Part shown: positions 48,690-63,100 of the stretch, piece after piece
Position numbering within the stretch: position 1 is the stretch's first letter
Layout of the letters: each line of letters opens with the position of its first letter
Assembly: GCF_963576545.1 (NCBI RefSeq)
Contig: NC_083651.1
Span: forward strand, 19,213,248-19,277,247
Reading direction: 5' to 3'
Length of the DNA: 64,000 nt
Origin: Limanda limanda
Taxonomy: Eukaryota > Chordata > Actinopteri > Pleuronectiformes > Pleuronectidae
The notes under the pieces: generated by a model
What the model was told of the DNA's origin: nothing
Database searches by the model: none
The model's input: only the letters and a program-made list of their open reading frames with translations
Program-made: the position numbers and the translations under genes

Positions 48690-51600
48690 CCTTGTTTTTC
48701 AGTTGCTGTACTTTTATTTGAACTTATCGTGAGGTAATTGTTTATATATTTATGGAGTTTGAATCTTCTCCCTGTGTTTGTGTGGGTTCTCTCAGTGCAT
48801 TCCGGGTCAGGATGAAGGATACACGGTGTAGATAACGGATGGATGAATGAAATAAGTCACATGAGGACGAGCAAGTCCTCAAGAAGGTGAAGTTAGAGTG
48901 TGAGCCAGTAGGGGGCAGAGTCAGACTGTACAATACTGTGGGGGATTCCAGTCCTGTCCCTGTCAGGTGTTGTGCGATGTCATTTTGCCTTAATATCAGT
49001 GCGATGCATATTTTCAGTGCAAAACTAAAAGAGAATTCCTCTTTGTTCGACGTAACTAATATAATCTAAAATATCTGTGTGCAACATTTTGGTATTGCTG
49101 TAGCATTTTTATAAAAATTACATCAATAGTGATAAACTAGTATTTCTAGTGATCAGTAAACTAACTCACTGTTACCACTCTTTGGTGTTTGTTTCCTTTG
49201 GTCCTTAGTTCTCCATCAGTCCTGGTCTGGCCTTCCGTCTTTCTTTCTCCTCCTCCTCCTTAACATCCACGTCATTTTGGTGACATAATAATTTCGTCTC
49301 ACAAAATGAATTCTCCTCTTACGTCGGCTGGATGTTGGCCAGCAGCCGTGTCCTCTTCTCGCTGCAAGGACACCCTGTGGTTCAACGGATCTTAAAAAAT
49401 AATAGACTTCATAGGCTGTGTTAACGTCTCCTTCTTATGTGTCATCAGCAGCAGCACTAACACTGCCCCCCCCCCTCAGCAGTGTCTGCTTGTCAAAAGC
49501 ATCAAAGTGTGCGACAGTGGCGGGCTGTAATTACTCTCCATCCTTCCCTCCTCTCTATTCTGCCTCTTCCTCCATCTCCTCAAACTGCGCTCTTCATCTC
49601 CTCTTCCTCTTTGTCCTGCCCACCCCGCCAGGAACACTCCACTCGCATCTGCAAGTTAGGAGGCAAATTTCGACATCCTCATCGTCTCTGTAATCGTTGC
49701 CATCCCAGTCGTAGTATTTACTCCTCTCCCTCCAGCAGAGGCCCGTACATCAAACCCTCAGCAAGTTCATTACACCAGCCACTCCATTATATCTCCACCA
49801 GTAAATCATGCAGTCGACCATACATAACGACATTTGGCTGTGCATCAGAGTTAATGATGGCTGGTGGGGTAGAGTGTTGCTGGCGGTACATCATGTCACG
49901 TGCACACGTAACCATGTGCACAGAGGACCACGTAGAAAGGCGCATGTGTGCACACACAGGATTCTGTACACGTGTGCACATTGTATATCATGTTGTTCTG
50001 AACAGATCAGTGGTTTTCTGTAAAGGTCACTGTTCCAGGAGACGCCATAAAGCATTTTTATAACCTTCTCTTTGAGACACATTAACACACACACAACTTG
50101 AAGAGATGGGAAAATGGCAGGGTGGCTTAAGCATACTCAGAATAGCTCCCCTGCATGAAGCCTATCGCATACACAAACACTAATAGCTGAGGGGCTGTTG
50201 TTGCTTGTGCCTCGTTGGATGATGCTAAGAATAGAGCTTATTACAGTCCAGAGAACATGTAGAAGATGAACACTTTCAACCACCTGTAGCAAAATTTATT
50301 TGGTGGGGAAAGTCTTTGTTTTGCATCTTTCTAATGAGCTTTGTACTCCCTTTTAAATTAACTGACAATTGTTTGTTGTGTGGACCAAATTAGAAAATCA
50401 GAATACATGTCAAAATGTTTTTCTTGAAAGATGGTTGTCATTTTAAGATTTGTCTCACTTCAGGGGCCACATCCTTCAGAGGACCCGGTCTATGCAGCGG
50501 GCATTTGCTGCATCCTCCAAAGGCAACGTTGACCAAAGGAGACGGTCTTAGCAACAAATATACGGACGAAAATGTTCTCCGGTTGGTTGAAAACGTTGAA
50601 AAGATGTTTTTTAACTCGTCTCCTGTTAGCATCTGATCATAACTAACAGTAAGTTAGCTGATGTGGTGTTGGAAAACTGTGGGAAGGAAAGAAGAGCTAA
50701 ATCTATATATTGGAAAACCGAGTCTCTGGCCAGTCGGTAGCCATATTATTGTTCTGTTTGGCCGAGGTTTAGTTAAAACCACAATTGACCTCTGTGGTTA
50801 AGCTGTCACATACTATTAGAATCTACAGCCCATGCTCAACGCAGCGTGCACTCTCTTTTCCCTCCGATATCAGTTTATGGCTTTTATTACTTCCTCGAAA
50901 TTAAAGCTAACATTAGCTGCAGTGGTTTAAAGGCCCGGGGGCCACATGACCACGGTGCTAAATAAAACATGCCCGGCAGTACCTTAAAAAGTTGACGCAT
51001 TAGTGAGAAAAAATGAGGGGAAACCAATACATTCCACATCTCACCGCTACTAAATTCTCCAACTTTCTTCAGTAAATAGTCCAAAGAACCGATGTTACTC
51101 AATCTGTCAACGCTGACCATCTGTTAGTGCAGTATCTTGCTTTCTGTTTTGATGTATGGAGGCTATAGAAGGAGAACAGAAATAGCAGAAAACCTCTGTG
51201 GTTTGTCCGCCTCTGGCTGATCTGTTCCGTTCTGCTCAGCCGTGGTCTCACCTACTGCAATAGACCGCTGTGGCAAAGAAGTGATTACACACCATTACAA
51301 GCGTGTTACATTAGGAAGCATGGAAAATGCGTGTGATGGAGAGAGGGAACGAGAGAGAGAGGGAGCATGCAAGTGAGAGTCCGTGTCAGGTTTGTCAATG
51401 AATGGGGCTTTTCAGAGCTGCTGTTAGAGCACATTCCATCTGCATTTCTCAGTTTGTATCTTTATGTGTAAGGAGGCAGTGCAAAGAAGAGTAGGAGTCA
51501 TTTGCATATGTAGCAGTGTGCTTTTTTATATCATAAACGTCAGTGCAGCAGAGGTGGATTTTCATGCACACGAGTGTGTGTGTGTGCGTGTGCATGCGCG

Positions 51601-52195
51601 TGTGGGTGTGAGTGTGCATGTGTATGTGTGTGTGTGTGAATTTTCAGCAGCACTGTGCAGAATTGTTACCGTGTGAGATAGGCTCCAGGGGATGAGATGC
51701 TGTCTCTGCTGGGGAACTTTCTTACTGCACATGCACGCAAATATGCACATGCGCACACACACACACACACACACGCTCACACACTGACTCTAAGCCTTTC
51801 CCAATCTCTGCATGTCATTACTCTGTCCTTGTATCTAAATGTAGATCTTTTTTTAATCCCAGAGACCTGCAGGGTGTTGGTACTGTACCAGATCATATTG
51901 GGGTTTTGTGTATGTTTTTGTGCATTGCGGTACAGTGTCTGTCTGTGGTTTGAGTATGTGTTGTGTTGCGTGCCATATGGTCAAAATTACCCCTCACAGG
52001 GGACAAGGCTCCAAGCAGGGAACAAGGCATTTGGACTGGGTTGTCAACACACATACACACATAAACACACACTTCTGTACACACTAAAAGTTGCAAAAGC
52101 ACACACACACATGCCCTCCACACACATTTTGTCACTAATGCACACCTATTAGTGACAAAAAAACGTTTTCAGTCATTAATATGCCAATGCAAACA

Positions 52196-52264
<69 letters not shown>

Positions 52265-53480
52265 CTGACACACTACCCCCTGCAAGCTTTAACATTCAAC
52301 CCCAGTTTGGTGAAAGGAAGTGTTTAGGGAGGTGGGGTTTGATGAGGAACAGATAGCTAAATAACTAGGCTAATGGGACAATTGTAGACCTATACACACA
52401 CACACACGCAAACACACACACTGTGCTTAACCTCTCTTCCTGTCCTGTTGCCTCTTAACTGACAGGGTTTGGCTCGGACGCTCTCATCTGTTTTTCTGTT
52501 TAGCGTTCCACGGCAACAGCTCTCAGGTTTTTTCATTTCTTATGTTGTTGCAGAGGCCACTTGGACTCAGGGGCAAAAAAAAAAAAAGAACAACTTCAGC
52601 AAAATGCTTGATTACTCTCAGTAAGTAGAACGCGTCTAAGGGGGCGTGTGTAATTTAGGAGAATTACAGGTTATTAATGTGCCAACGCACTCCCTGATCT
52701 GACACCTGGAACCCACGTCTACACACATGCACACATAAACATACACATACGCACTAACACATATGGAATCATTCTGTTTCAGCTCTTGACCTTATCACAG
52801 TACTGTGATGTCGCTCAACTCAGTGAAACGGTTTCCTGAAAACTACATGCATGGTCTGCATATGTTCACTGGACCTACTCATCCTAGTTTTTAGTCTTTG
52901 TATTTTATTGTCTCAGACTTCCTTTTTGCTGAGGCAAATTATTCAGTTTAGTTTGATATGAGTCAGGTTGACATGATTGGTTGAACTCCCATGATCACTG
53001 AGTACCATCATTATATCTTTATTTTTAGGCATAACATAGAAACACAAAAAAAATCACGACCTAGCATTGATCAATGGATCAATAAATCTGATATAAACTA
53101 AATTCATGCTTCAAATTAATTTTTCTACTCTCACCACATTTCCCCGCTGAAAATATGTAGGAAAACTCCATAGTCATTAACTCATTGTGATAAGAATAAG
53201 ATAAATTATTCATCTTTATTTATGACATTTAATAAACAGGTAGACATCACTGTGGCATGAAAAAGAAAACCTGAGCATTTCAAAGTCATCTCATGCATTA
53301 TTTATTTTTATTGCAAAATGCTTTATTTTGTATATTTTAAGAAACAAAACTCTATTCTTGTTATGCTTAATGTTAAATTTGGTGCCGGTACTATCTAAAC
53401 ACAACTGAAACGAGTTTGAAACATTTACAGTATAACCACATATTCTTCATGACATGATATAAGCAGATCAGAGGGTAAAA
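48690..53480. other. Intergenic, no gene recognised (part 1)
   Basis: No coding exon could be supported on either strand. Open frames such as 49482-50063 lack domains and clear splice context. CA/TG-rich blocks occur at about 51575-51640, 51753-51774, 52038-52130 and 52198-52263. The part 50460-51130 looks like ordinary unique sequence, or an old repeat that I could not place. Confidence 0.55.
52198..52263. repeat. (CA)33 microsatellite
   Basis: About 66 bases of perfect CA repeat in intergenic DNA. Confidence 0.95.
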
Positions 53481-53489
53481 GGATACCGA

Positions 53490-55240
53490 GCAAAAATAAA
53501 TATTGGAAAAATGGTGTGATGGTCGTGAGGTGAGGGAAAGAAAGAGTGCAAATAGATGAGGGTCATCGCAACAGGAGAAGTGTTTGAGGGGTGACGATGA
53601 TATATTGAACAAAAGCAGTTTTTTGTCTCATTGAAGCGTTAAAGGAGAAAGAGGGAGCAAAAAAACGAAAAATAGAACATTTATTCTCAAAGAACGAGAC
53701 CAGCAATCACTGTTTGCTATGAGAGATTGACAAAAGATGAACAGGTAAGAAAGGAACAGAGAAAAACACTCATAGTGTAATGATTGGGAGAATAAATCCA
53801 GGGAAACAGGCTGAAGGAGGGATGAGAGAAAGAAAATAATTATGAGTCATCGATCAGAAACTTAAGGATCTCACTCTGGGGAAGGAGGATGGAAAAAGTC
53901 TAGATTGAAAGTGCGGTGCCAGCCGAGAGAAGGAGGTGTTTTTGGTGAGAAGGACTAAGAGAGGTGTTTTCAAAAGAAGAGAAAAGTGGTCCTCTCCCAC
54001 AAAAATAAAGAACAAGGCAGAGAGAGGAGAAGGAAAAACGAAAAGATGCAAGAAAAAGGATGAGGAGAGAAGTACGGCTCATATTGAAACAATATAAAAT
54101 ACATTATACAAAAAGCCATATATATATATATATATAAATATATATAAAATGTCTGGCCATTAAAATTAGATCTTGACATGAAGACTACAATCTTATTTCA
54201 GAAAGACGTGTGAAAGAAAGAACTTGACGTTGACCTTGACCTTATTGAAGGTGTTTGTTAGTCGAAGCAACAGCTCAGAGCTAAAGACCTTAAAAATACT
54301 GGTGTGGCGGAATGGGAGCAAATCCCTGCATCCATGCTCCAAAACCAGAAAGTCCTCCCTGGAGGCTTCAGTATATTCATGCAAATGGTTTTGGAATAAT
54401 AATTTCAGAAAAACACTATGTATTATGTGGGTGCCAATTATCAAACGTCAAGGGAAAACAAAAAGGACAGAGAGGGGGATGGATGTTTAGAGTGGGACGT
54501 GTCAAGGAGAATGAGAGATGACACAAACGATAGGAGGAGAGGCAGCAGGTTTTGAGAGATGGCTGAGTACTGGGAGAAGTGTTTGTCATCACTGGAGAGA
54601 TGAGAAGAGGGGATTAAAATGAACTGAGGAATGAGATTGAGAGAGTCAGAGAGAAGCAGAGTGGAGAAGGCACATGAATAGAGATAGAGGGGGGTTCAGG
54701 GGGCATAATAATGACAAAATGACAAGGGGATGATCGAAGCATGGGTCATGTTTACCCACAGGATAGGGAGAGAGAGAGAGATGGGGAGGACTCGGCAGGC
54801 GACGCAGGCGACAGCAGACTGAAGGGTCGCTCTGTTTACGGACAGACTGAGGTGTATTGATGTGCGGCGGGAGGAGGGAGATGAAGACGGACAGCTCTGG
54901 ATGGAGAGAGGGCCTCTGGTGCTGGGAGGAGAAAGGGATGATGGAGGAAAGGAGGGACAGAAATGTGGAGAGGGAGAGCGGGGCAGTCATGGAGGGGAGA
55001 GATGGAGGGAGGACAGGAAAGAGAGAGAGAAGCTGAAATCCTGTGAGGATATAGAATCCACAGCACAGCGGCAGATCTTTGATGCTTGGGACAAAAACAT
55101 GAGGGATTCAGTGTGAGGCTAAATATTCCTCTTCTTTTTTTTTGTTTTTACTGAGGGAGTCAGTGGGGAGTTGGATCGAGGGGCATGAGTGATTTATCTT
55201 GGTGTTAGAAGAGAGAGGTGCAGACAGAGGGAGTCAGAGG
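53490..55240. other. Purine-rich (+ strand) asymmetric block
   Basis: Roughly 1.7 kb in which the + strand is strongly enriched in A and G (GAGAGAGAGAGATGGGGAGG, AGGAAAGGAGGGACAG and similar), interrupted by a (TA)n stretch at about 54117-54150. It produces Glu/Arg/Gly-rich frames on + and Ser/Leu/Pro-rich frames on -. Neither looks like a known protein. Confidence 0.6.
54117..54150. repeat. (TA)n low-complexity tract
   Basis: A run of TA units with two AAATA interruptions. Confidence 0.85.
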
Positions 55241-56857
55241 AGGCTCTGTTCTATGGACTATCTATAAAGATGGACAACACACCTCCACTGCCCTCTGTGT
55301 GGAGCGGAGCAGCAATACCAAGGTCCTGCCCACATGTGCTTGACCAGTCGCGGGTCAGTGTCAGATCACAACGTTTTACTGCATTAACATAGCATCAAAT
55401 AACTAATAATATCAGGAAAGTGAAAACTTGAACATAAAGGAAAATTGACAAAAAAAACTCAAAACCATCTATTTAACATGTACTTTGACTTATGAATGTG
55501 TCACATGACCCATCTGCTAACAAGATCATTTGACTCTACATTCAGAGAGCTGTAAAAAAAAAGAAAAAGGCAGAGCAGTGTAGAATGAACAAAGCAATAA
55601 CACTCGGCTAAAAATATTCAAACCCGTACACATTTCAGGATGTGGCACTGAGGTGTGCGGCCGCCTGACAAACCAAGTTTATGAGAAAAATGTGTCTAAC
55701 TGAGAGGCTGCTCACTAAAATTTACAAGAACATCCTTGGAGCTCAAGATACAATAAACAATAGCGGTCAGGCTGACTTTGGTCAATGTCCACCATTAATT
55801 TTGACCTAAAAAGAACAATGAAATTATATAAACAGCTTAAGGCCGGTGAGCATCTCGCAGGTGTGTTGCCAGGAGAGAAGAGCCAGTCCCGAGGCTCCTC
55901 TTTAAATTGAGCATGGCCTCGGCAAAGTCCTCACACAGACTGGACCAAGACGACTCTGATCAAATGAGAGGAAAAATATATCAGACACCATAAAATACTC
56001 AAAGTACACTGTGACGTTATGTGGCATCGAACAGACAGTGTGAAACAGGTATGGCCAAAATATCAAGAAGCTGTCTGGGAAACCGGGGAACTCAGAGATC
56101 ACGGTTTGTCAGTTCTGGCAACAACAAGACATGGAGATGAATGGGACATTTCCTGCACCAAGTATAAATAAAATACCAAGAATTTAACCCACTCTTAGAC
56201 CAAAACAAAAGTCTACACTTGAAGATAAAACCTGCATGTACCTCTCGGTTGATGGTTCTCCTGATTACACTCGATAGATAGTATCTTATCTTATCTTATA
56301 CTATTTATTCTTTAAACATAAAATATGTCACTTGGGCCACTAAGGGCCTCACAATCAAAACAATAACAAAATACAGTTATTTAAAAGTTTCATGTTATAT
56401 TGTGAATACTTTGTGGGGGAGTAATGTGTAAATGATTCATCATACATCGTGAATTATCCTACGCGAATTGTAAACCCTGCTCAACATACTTTGGGCGAAC
56501 TGTATTCCATTTTTTTTGTCATGATAATAAAGCTGATTATGATTTTGGGGGGAGAAATTTATATATGGGGGGGGGGGGGCAACGTGTCTCACGATGGAGA
56601 TAATGCTGACTCACTCCGCTGGGAGGACTCGGTGGTAATGAGCAAGGGTGAGGAGGAGAAAGAAACGGGGAATGGAGAGATACACAGAGTCGAGAAATGA
56701 GGGAAAGAGAGGAGGAGAATAGAGGGATGAAGGGAGGGGCAGCAGTGAGGTCATACTTTTGCTGTCATTAAACAGATGTAGGTCATCTCGGTCTCCGCAG
56801 ATGATTTAGGCTTCGAGCACACCTGTTTCTTACTGATAATGACAACACATTGGAATG

Positions 56858-56930
56858 TATGTGTGTGTGTGTGTGTGTGTCAGACTGAGAGCGATACAGT
56901 ATGTGTGTGTGTGTGTGTGTTTGTGTGTGT
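56858..56930. repeat. Paired (TG)n microsatellites
   Basis: Two TG tracts of about 24 and 29 bases, separated by 20 unique bases. Confidence 0.9.
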
Positions 56931-57405
56931 ATTCGTTTTTGTTAACTCTTTAGGACCTTCCCCAGCATAAACACTGACCTTGTCAGGACCAGTAGAACTC
57001 ATGGGGACCAAAGCCTGGAACTAATGAGGCAAGATATAATTCCTGAGGTCCTGGTTAAGATTAATGGTAAAATGTGATTTGTGGTTAGGTTAGGGTCAGG
57101 CATGATAGGTCTTAAAGTAATGTATAAGGGTTTGGAAACGCTGTCCACAATGAATGGAAGTCAATGCAAAGTGCAAACAATGAGAGCTGTGTAAATTTGT
57201 GTGTGTGTGAATGTGTGTTTGTTTCACAAAGCTACTAAGGAGAGGGTGTGGGACTGAATAAAGACCATAAAATCAACAATGGCCTCAGTGAAGAATTCCC
57301 TGCAAACAATTTTAGCAGCAGTGAGCTTCACAGAGCGACTTAGACAAAGACATATTGGCTCACTGCTCTGTTTAACTGTCCAGGGCCCAGAAAAACTGTC
57401 CTGGG

Positions 57406-57441
57406 CCCAGAAAAAACTCATTGGTAATGAGTTTTCCTGGG
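57406..57441. other. Near-perfect short hairpin
   Basis: CCCAGAAAAAACTCATT and AATGAGTTTTCCTGGG pair as a 16-bp stem with one bulge and a GGT loop. The left arm's GGGCCCAGAAAAA is itself a direct repeat of 57383-57395. Confidence 0.6.
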
Positions 57442-60196
57442 CTTGTATTCCAGACGTCATTCATGCATTAGCTTCACTTCAGTGTGTCACCCTCTTGGAC
57501 CTGCATAGCTCTGCGTACACCAGACTTCTGTCCGAGCCAGTTCAATTGAGCGCTGGGCTAACTGCATTAACTTCACAGAGCAATAGGCTTAAGTGACCTC
57601 ATCCATGTTGAAATGCAACACACTCTTGAAACTGGGATACCCTTGGCGATGCCTCTGTGAAAATAACGGCAGCATGAAGGGTGGTGTCGCTGTGATCTGT
57701 CAACTTCGTTCAAGCCAGCTAAACGTCATGAGGGTGGAGTATGGCGATGGTGCTCATTCATTTAGCTGGAAGGGACGACCTGAAAGGCAGTGGACTTACA
57801 CAAAGGAATACAAAAGCTTCTTGCAATCAGAAAGCAACAATCAGTTCTAAACATACCAACACATATTTAACTGTTAATGGCTTCATGGTTAAACGTCAAG
57901 GTATTGGATGTTCAGAAATCTGGCATTTACACACCACACAGTTTTGAACAGTAAAATTCCACCTACAATATGTCTGTTTTTTTTTCCAGTGGCCTGGAAA
58001 AAAGATTGATGATAGATATGCATTGCTAATTCTATGATTTGGTACCTAAGCTGATTTTTCATGAAATGGTATCAGCTGTCAGTACTTTTTATTTTTCCCC
58101 TCGTAAGAAGTCACCTCCAAAGTTACACATTGGTGTTGAATTCTAAATAGATTGTTTTCCTCTCTGCACACAGAATGCTGACTCCGGGGCACTTTCCCAC
58201 CTGCCTTGTTTGGTCTGGACTCTTCAGCTTAGTCCGAATCAAAATAACAGATGTGAAAGGGGCCTCGGACCATTGTCCTGACAAACGGAGCAAAATTTAG
58301 TTAGAAGAAAAGAGGATCACAGGAACCATGGTTCGGTTTGTTTGCAGTGTGAAATCATTTTTGGGATAGTTTGGACCGGACCAATTGCAGGAAGTTGAGA
58401 CAGCCTTAAACAATAGAAGAAGAAAGTGGCCTGCAGGATTGCTTGCCGTCTCAACCTCCGAAGATATAATGTTTGAACAATGTCATGGCGGCAGGATATG
58501 TCATACAATGTAGTGTGAGTGAGCATAAGGAAAAATAATGACATGATTTCTCTCTTTATTTTACATTTCGATTTTGGCCTGAAAGGCGCTGATGGTCAAT
58601 GTGATGGGTGATAAAAAAAGGACATTGTTCAGTTGCCACATCAGACTGCAAAAGAACACTCAAGCTATTTCAGTTGTTTTGCCAAAAAAAGATGGGACAT
58701 AAATCAGAAAAAAACATCATACCATTTCCTGTTTCTCACTGTGGGTGTAATTGTATCTAATGTTGCTGCAAAATAACTGGGCCCAGAAAAATTCATACTG
58801 ACCGTCACCTCAATAGCAAGAATTATGCTTTGAGGTTTTTAAAAAAAAAGTCTGTCTTGGTGATGGTGTTGGATTTTAGTCATCATTCAGATGATAAGAC
58901 GAATGTGTCACAGCAGATCCTCAGGCAACAGAACACATTTTGATTTTTCCCAACTTGAAATGTTGACTTGCACAGCATATTGAAGTTGGCAGCAGCAGTG
59001 ACTCTGAATCAGTTTGGTGAGCTGAGTGGGCGGGATGACTCCTCTGCTTCACTTTCTGTCTAAATGTGAAGGCTTCAAGGGATATTTCCTTCTCCTCTCT
59101 CCTCCACTTCCCTTGTCTTTTTGGGTCTTCCTCTCTTCATACCCTCTCCTATCCGTCTCCCTCTTTTTGACTCAATTCCTTTCTTTCTTCTGTTCATTCA
59201 TTTGTTTTGTCCAGTTTTTCAAAATTTGTCCTATATTTCCAAAGCTTCTAGATTGATCAATAAATTCACCTTTAATTCGATAGAAATTGACATACAGGTT
59301 CAGTTTTATAGTGGGATTTGGAAGAGGTTTTACAAGCACAGGCTTTGATAAGCATGCGTCATTTCATAGAAAATTCAAAATCATCAATCAATCAATCAAG
59401 TTTTATTTGTATAGCCCACATTCACAAATAACAATTCGTCTCATGGGGCTTTAACATTGTGTGACATCCTCTGTCCTTAACCCTCAACAAGAGTAAGGAA
59501 AAACTACTAAAAACCCTTTTCACAGGTAAAAATATGTAGAAACCTCAGAGAGAGCCACATGTGAGGGATCCCTCTCTCAGGACGGACAGAAGTGCAATAG
59601 ATGTCAGGTGTAAGAAAACATCATCAGGATTTTTAGCAGCATCCATGAGGCTAAACATTTTTCAATACTATGTGTCAGGCAGTCCCGCTGCAATCACAGT
59701 CTCTGGCCAGCAGCCAGCAAGACCACGATCCAGCGTCAGGATGGTATCCACTATAGTCTACAGTCATTGTCCACCGCCGCCAGTTAGAATCCATCATCAG
59801 CTGCCGCCTCGGTCGTGATTCCTCATCATCCGATGCCAACGCGACAAAGGATCCTCCATTACAACGACGATCAGCTGGCACGATACAGAATCCACCGAAC
59901 TGGATCCACCATTGCGACCTCCGACACGCGATCCACAATCATAATCCATGGTGCGGCCACAGCTGTGGCCCTGCATACGCGGGCGCTAAGGCACAGAAAC
60001 TCCGGGAAAAGGGGTCAAGTTAGTAACATGTACTGATCAGATAAGAATTATCTTGATGTGATAAATATGGAGAAAAAGGAAGGAGAAGCAGGAAAGAGAA
60101 GCTCCGTGTGTCTTGTGTCATAAATTCCCTGTGCGTCTTAGCATCATCAGGGGTTTTTGCCATTTAATCAAATTTGGAACATCGCACTAATTAGCT

Positions 60197-63100
60197 CTAA
60201 CTATAAGCTTTATAAAAAAGGAAGGTTTTGAGTCTACTTTTAAACGAACAGAGCGTGTCTGCTTCCCTAACTGAAAGTGAGAGATTATTCCACAGCAGTG
60301 GGGCTTGATGGCTAAAAGCTCTGGCTCCTACTCTACTTTTAGAGACTTTAGGGACAACAAGTAAACCTGAGTTCTGGGATTGGAGTGCTCTAGTAGGTTG
60401 ATATGGAACTAACATCTCTTTAAGGTAAAGAGGTGCCATATCATTAAGGGCCTTGAAGGTGAGGAGGAGAATTTTAAATTCGATTCTAGATTTAACAGGA
60501 AGCCAGTGTAGCGATGCTAATACTGGAGAAATGTGCTCTCTTTTCTTAGTTCTCGTCAGGACACGTGCTGCGGCATTTTGGACCAGCTGCAGAGTCTTTA
60601 ACGACTTGCTGCTGGAGCCTGATAATAATGAATTACAATAGTCCAGTCTCGATGTAACAAAGGCGTGGACTGGTTTTTCTGCATCTTTTTGCGAAAGGAC
60701 ATGTCTGATTTTTGAGATATTACGCAAGTGGAAAAACGCGGTCCTAGAAATTACTTTTAAGTGACTATTAAAGGACAAATCAGGATCGAAGATCACTCCC
60801 AAGTTCCTGACTGTGTCATTGGAAGCAAGGGCAATGTCATCTAGCGCAGCTATATCATTAGATAATGTATCTCTAAGGTGTTTAGGGCCGAGTATTATAA
60901 CCTCTGTTTTATCTGAGTTTAATAAGAGAAAATTGCGGGTCATCCAGGTTTTTATGTCCTTGAGACATGCTCGAAGTTTAGTTAATTGATTACTTTGATC
61001 AGGTTTTATTGACAAATATAACTGGGTGTCATCCGCATAACAGTGAAAATTTACCAAGTGTGTCCTGATAATGTTTCCTAGTGGAAGCATATATAATGAG
61101 AATAAAATTGGGCCGAGCACAGACCCCTGTGGGACACCATGGTTAACTTTGGTGCGCACCGATGACTCATCATTGATTTGAACGAATTGGGAGCGATCAG
61201 CAAAATAAGATTTAAACCAGTTTAAGGCCGTTCCTTTAATGTTAATTAACTGTTTTAGTCTCTCTAATAAAATTTGATGGTCAATTGTGTCGAATGCTGC
61301 ACTGAGATCTAACAGAACGAGGACAGACACAAGTCCCTGATCTGAAGCTATTAGAAGGTCATTAGTGACTTTTGCCAGGGCTGTCTCTGTGCTATGATTG
61401 GTTCTAAACCCAGACTGAAAGTCTTCATATATATTATTTTCCTGGAGAAACTCACACAGCTGATTGGCTACAACTTTTTCTAAGATTTTAGATAGGAAGG
61501 GGAGATTAGATATTGGCCTGTAATTTGCTAAAACCTCTGGGTCTAGGGTGGGTTTTTTGAGTAGGGGTTTGATTACAGCTATTTTAAAAGACTGTGGTAC
61601 ATAACCTGATGATAATGACAGATTGATTGTGTTAAGTAACGAATTATCTATTAGGGGCAGAATTTCTTTAAGTAATTTAGTTGGAATCGGATCTAAAATA
61701 CAGGTTGTTGGTTTAGAACCTGAGACTATTTTGGTAAACTGATCACGGGTGATCAGAGAGAAGCTGTCTAAATAATGGGAAGGATTCTCAGCCGTTTCTG
61801 AGATCTCTATTGTTGGGAGGGTATTAGTGCCAATTGAGGGCAGGAGATGATTGATTTTATTTCTAATAGTTAGAATTTTATCATTAAAAAAGGTCATAAA
61901 GATATTGCTATTTAGGGATCGAGGAATACTGGGTTCGGTGGAGGTGTGACTCTCTGTCAGCCTGGCTACAGTGCTGAAGAGAAACCTGGGGTTGTTTTTA
62001 TTCTCTTCTATTAGTTTTGAATAATAGGCAGCTCTTGCTTTGTGGAGAGCCTTTTTATATTCTGTAACACTACTCTTCCAGTCTAGGAGATTTTCAACAC
62101 TGTTGCTGGAGCGCCACTTCCTTTCTAGTTTTCTTGATATTTGTTTCAACTCATGTGTCTTGGAATTATACCACGGAGCTAATTTACTATGTTTTACACA
62201 TTTCTTTTTTAGAGGCGCTATTGAGTCTAATGTTAATCGTAATGAGTCTGCAGAGCTTTCTACGAAGTGGTCAATCTCAATAGAGCTCGGGTTTTTAAAG
62301 AATTTGTTGTTTATGTCGACGGATAATACGGGTTTAAATGTAATCGGAATTATTTCCTTAAATTTCGCTACAGCACTATCAGGTAGACATCTAGAAAATG
62401 AGTTTTTTATTAGGGGCATATATTCAGATAGTGAAAAATCGAAGGTTATTAAATTATGATCTGATAGTACTGGATTGCGCGGAAGTACTGTTAAATGTTC
62501 AATTTTGACACCGTATGATAACACAAGGTCAAGTGTGTGGTTACAACAATGAGTAGGTTGATGCACACACTGACTAAAACCAATTGAGTCTAGTATTGAA
62601 ATAAATGCTACGCTCAGGCTATCTTTATTATTGTCAACATGAATATTAAAGTCACCAACAATAATAATTTTATCTGTCTTTAGGACTAGGTTTGATAAAA
62701 ACTCAGGGAATTCTGTTAGAAATTCAGTATAAGCCCCAGGAGCACGATAAACTACAGAAAATATGATTGGCTGTTGGTGTTTCCTAGATTGACGTGGAAG
62801 ATTAAGAACAAGACATTCAAATGAGTTGTAGCTAAGTTTAGGTTTAGGATTAATTGATAGACTGGAGTTAAAAATAGCAGCAACTCCACCTCCTCGCCCG
62901 AGTTCCCTGGGAACGTGTGAATTTATATGACTGGGGGGAGTAGATTCATTTAAACTGACATATTCATCAGGATGCAGCCACGTCTCAGTAAGGGACAATA
63001 AATCTATATTGTAGTCTGAGACTAGTTCATTAACTAAAATAGCCTTTGAGGACAGTGATCTAATGTTTAAAAGACCACATTTGAAAGTCTTAGTTTCCTG

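Larger units (their letters stand above)
55241..59377. other. Intergenic, no gene recognised (part 2)
   Basis: No supportable gene. It contains a G13 run (56567-56579), two TG microsatellites (about 56858-56881 and 56902-56930), a hairpin at 57406-57441, and a possible old DNA-transposon relic at about 58190-58520 (TTCGGTTTGTTTGCAGTGTG, TTTGGACCGGACCAATTGCA) that I could not delimit. Confidence 0.5.

Noticed and set aside
49482..50063. 193-codon + strand frame
   Set aside because: No recognisable domain; mixed His/Arg/Ser composition; several equally long frames overlap it on both strands.
50460..51130. Possible repeat or first exon of another gene
   Set aside because: No splice-supported frame, no second copy in the window and no recognisable product.
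54862..55116. 84-codon Glu/Arg/Gly-rich + strand frame
   Set aside because: Its composition is that of the purine-rich block. There is no domain, no clear splice context and no start context.
58190..58520. Possible hAT-like DNA transposon relic
   Set aside because: Some phrases look familiar (TTTGGACCGGACC), but no termini, duplication or second copy in the window could be shown, so it is only mentioned in the gap entry.
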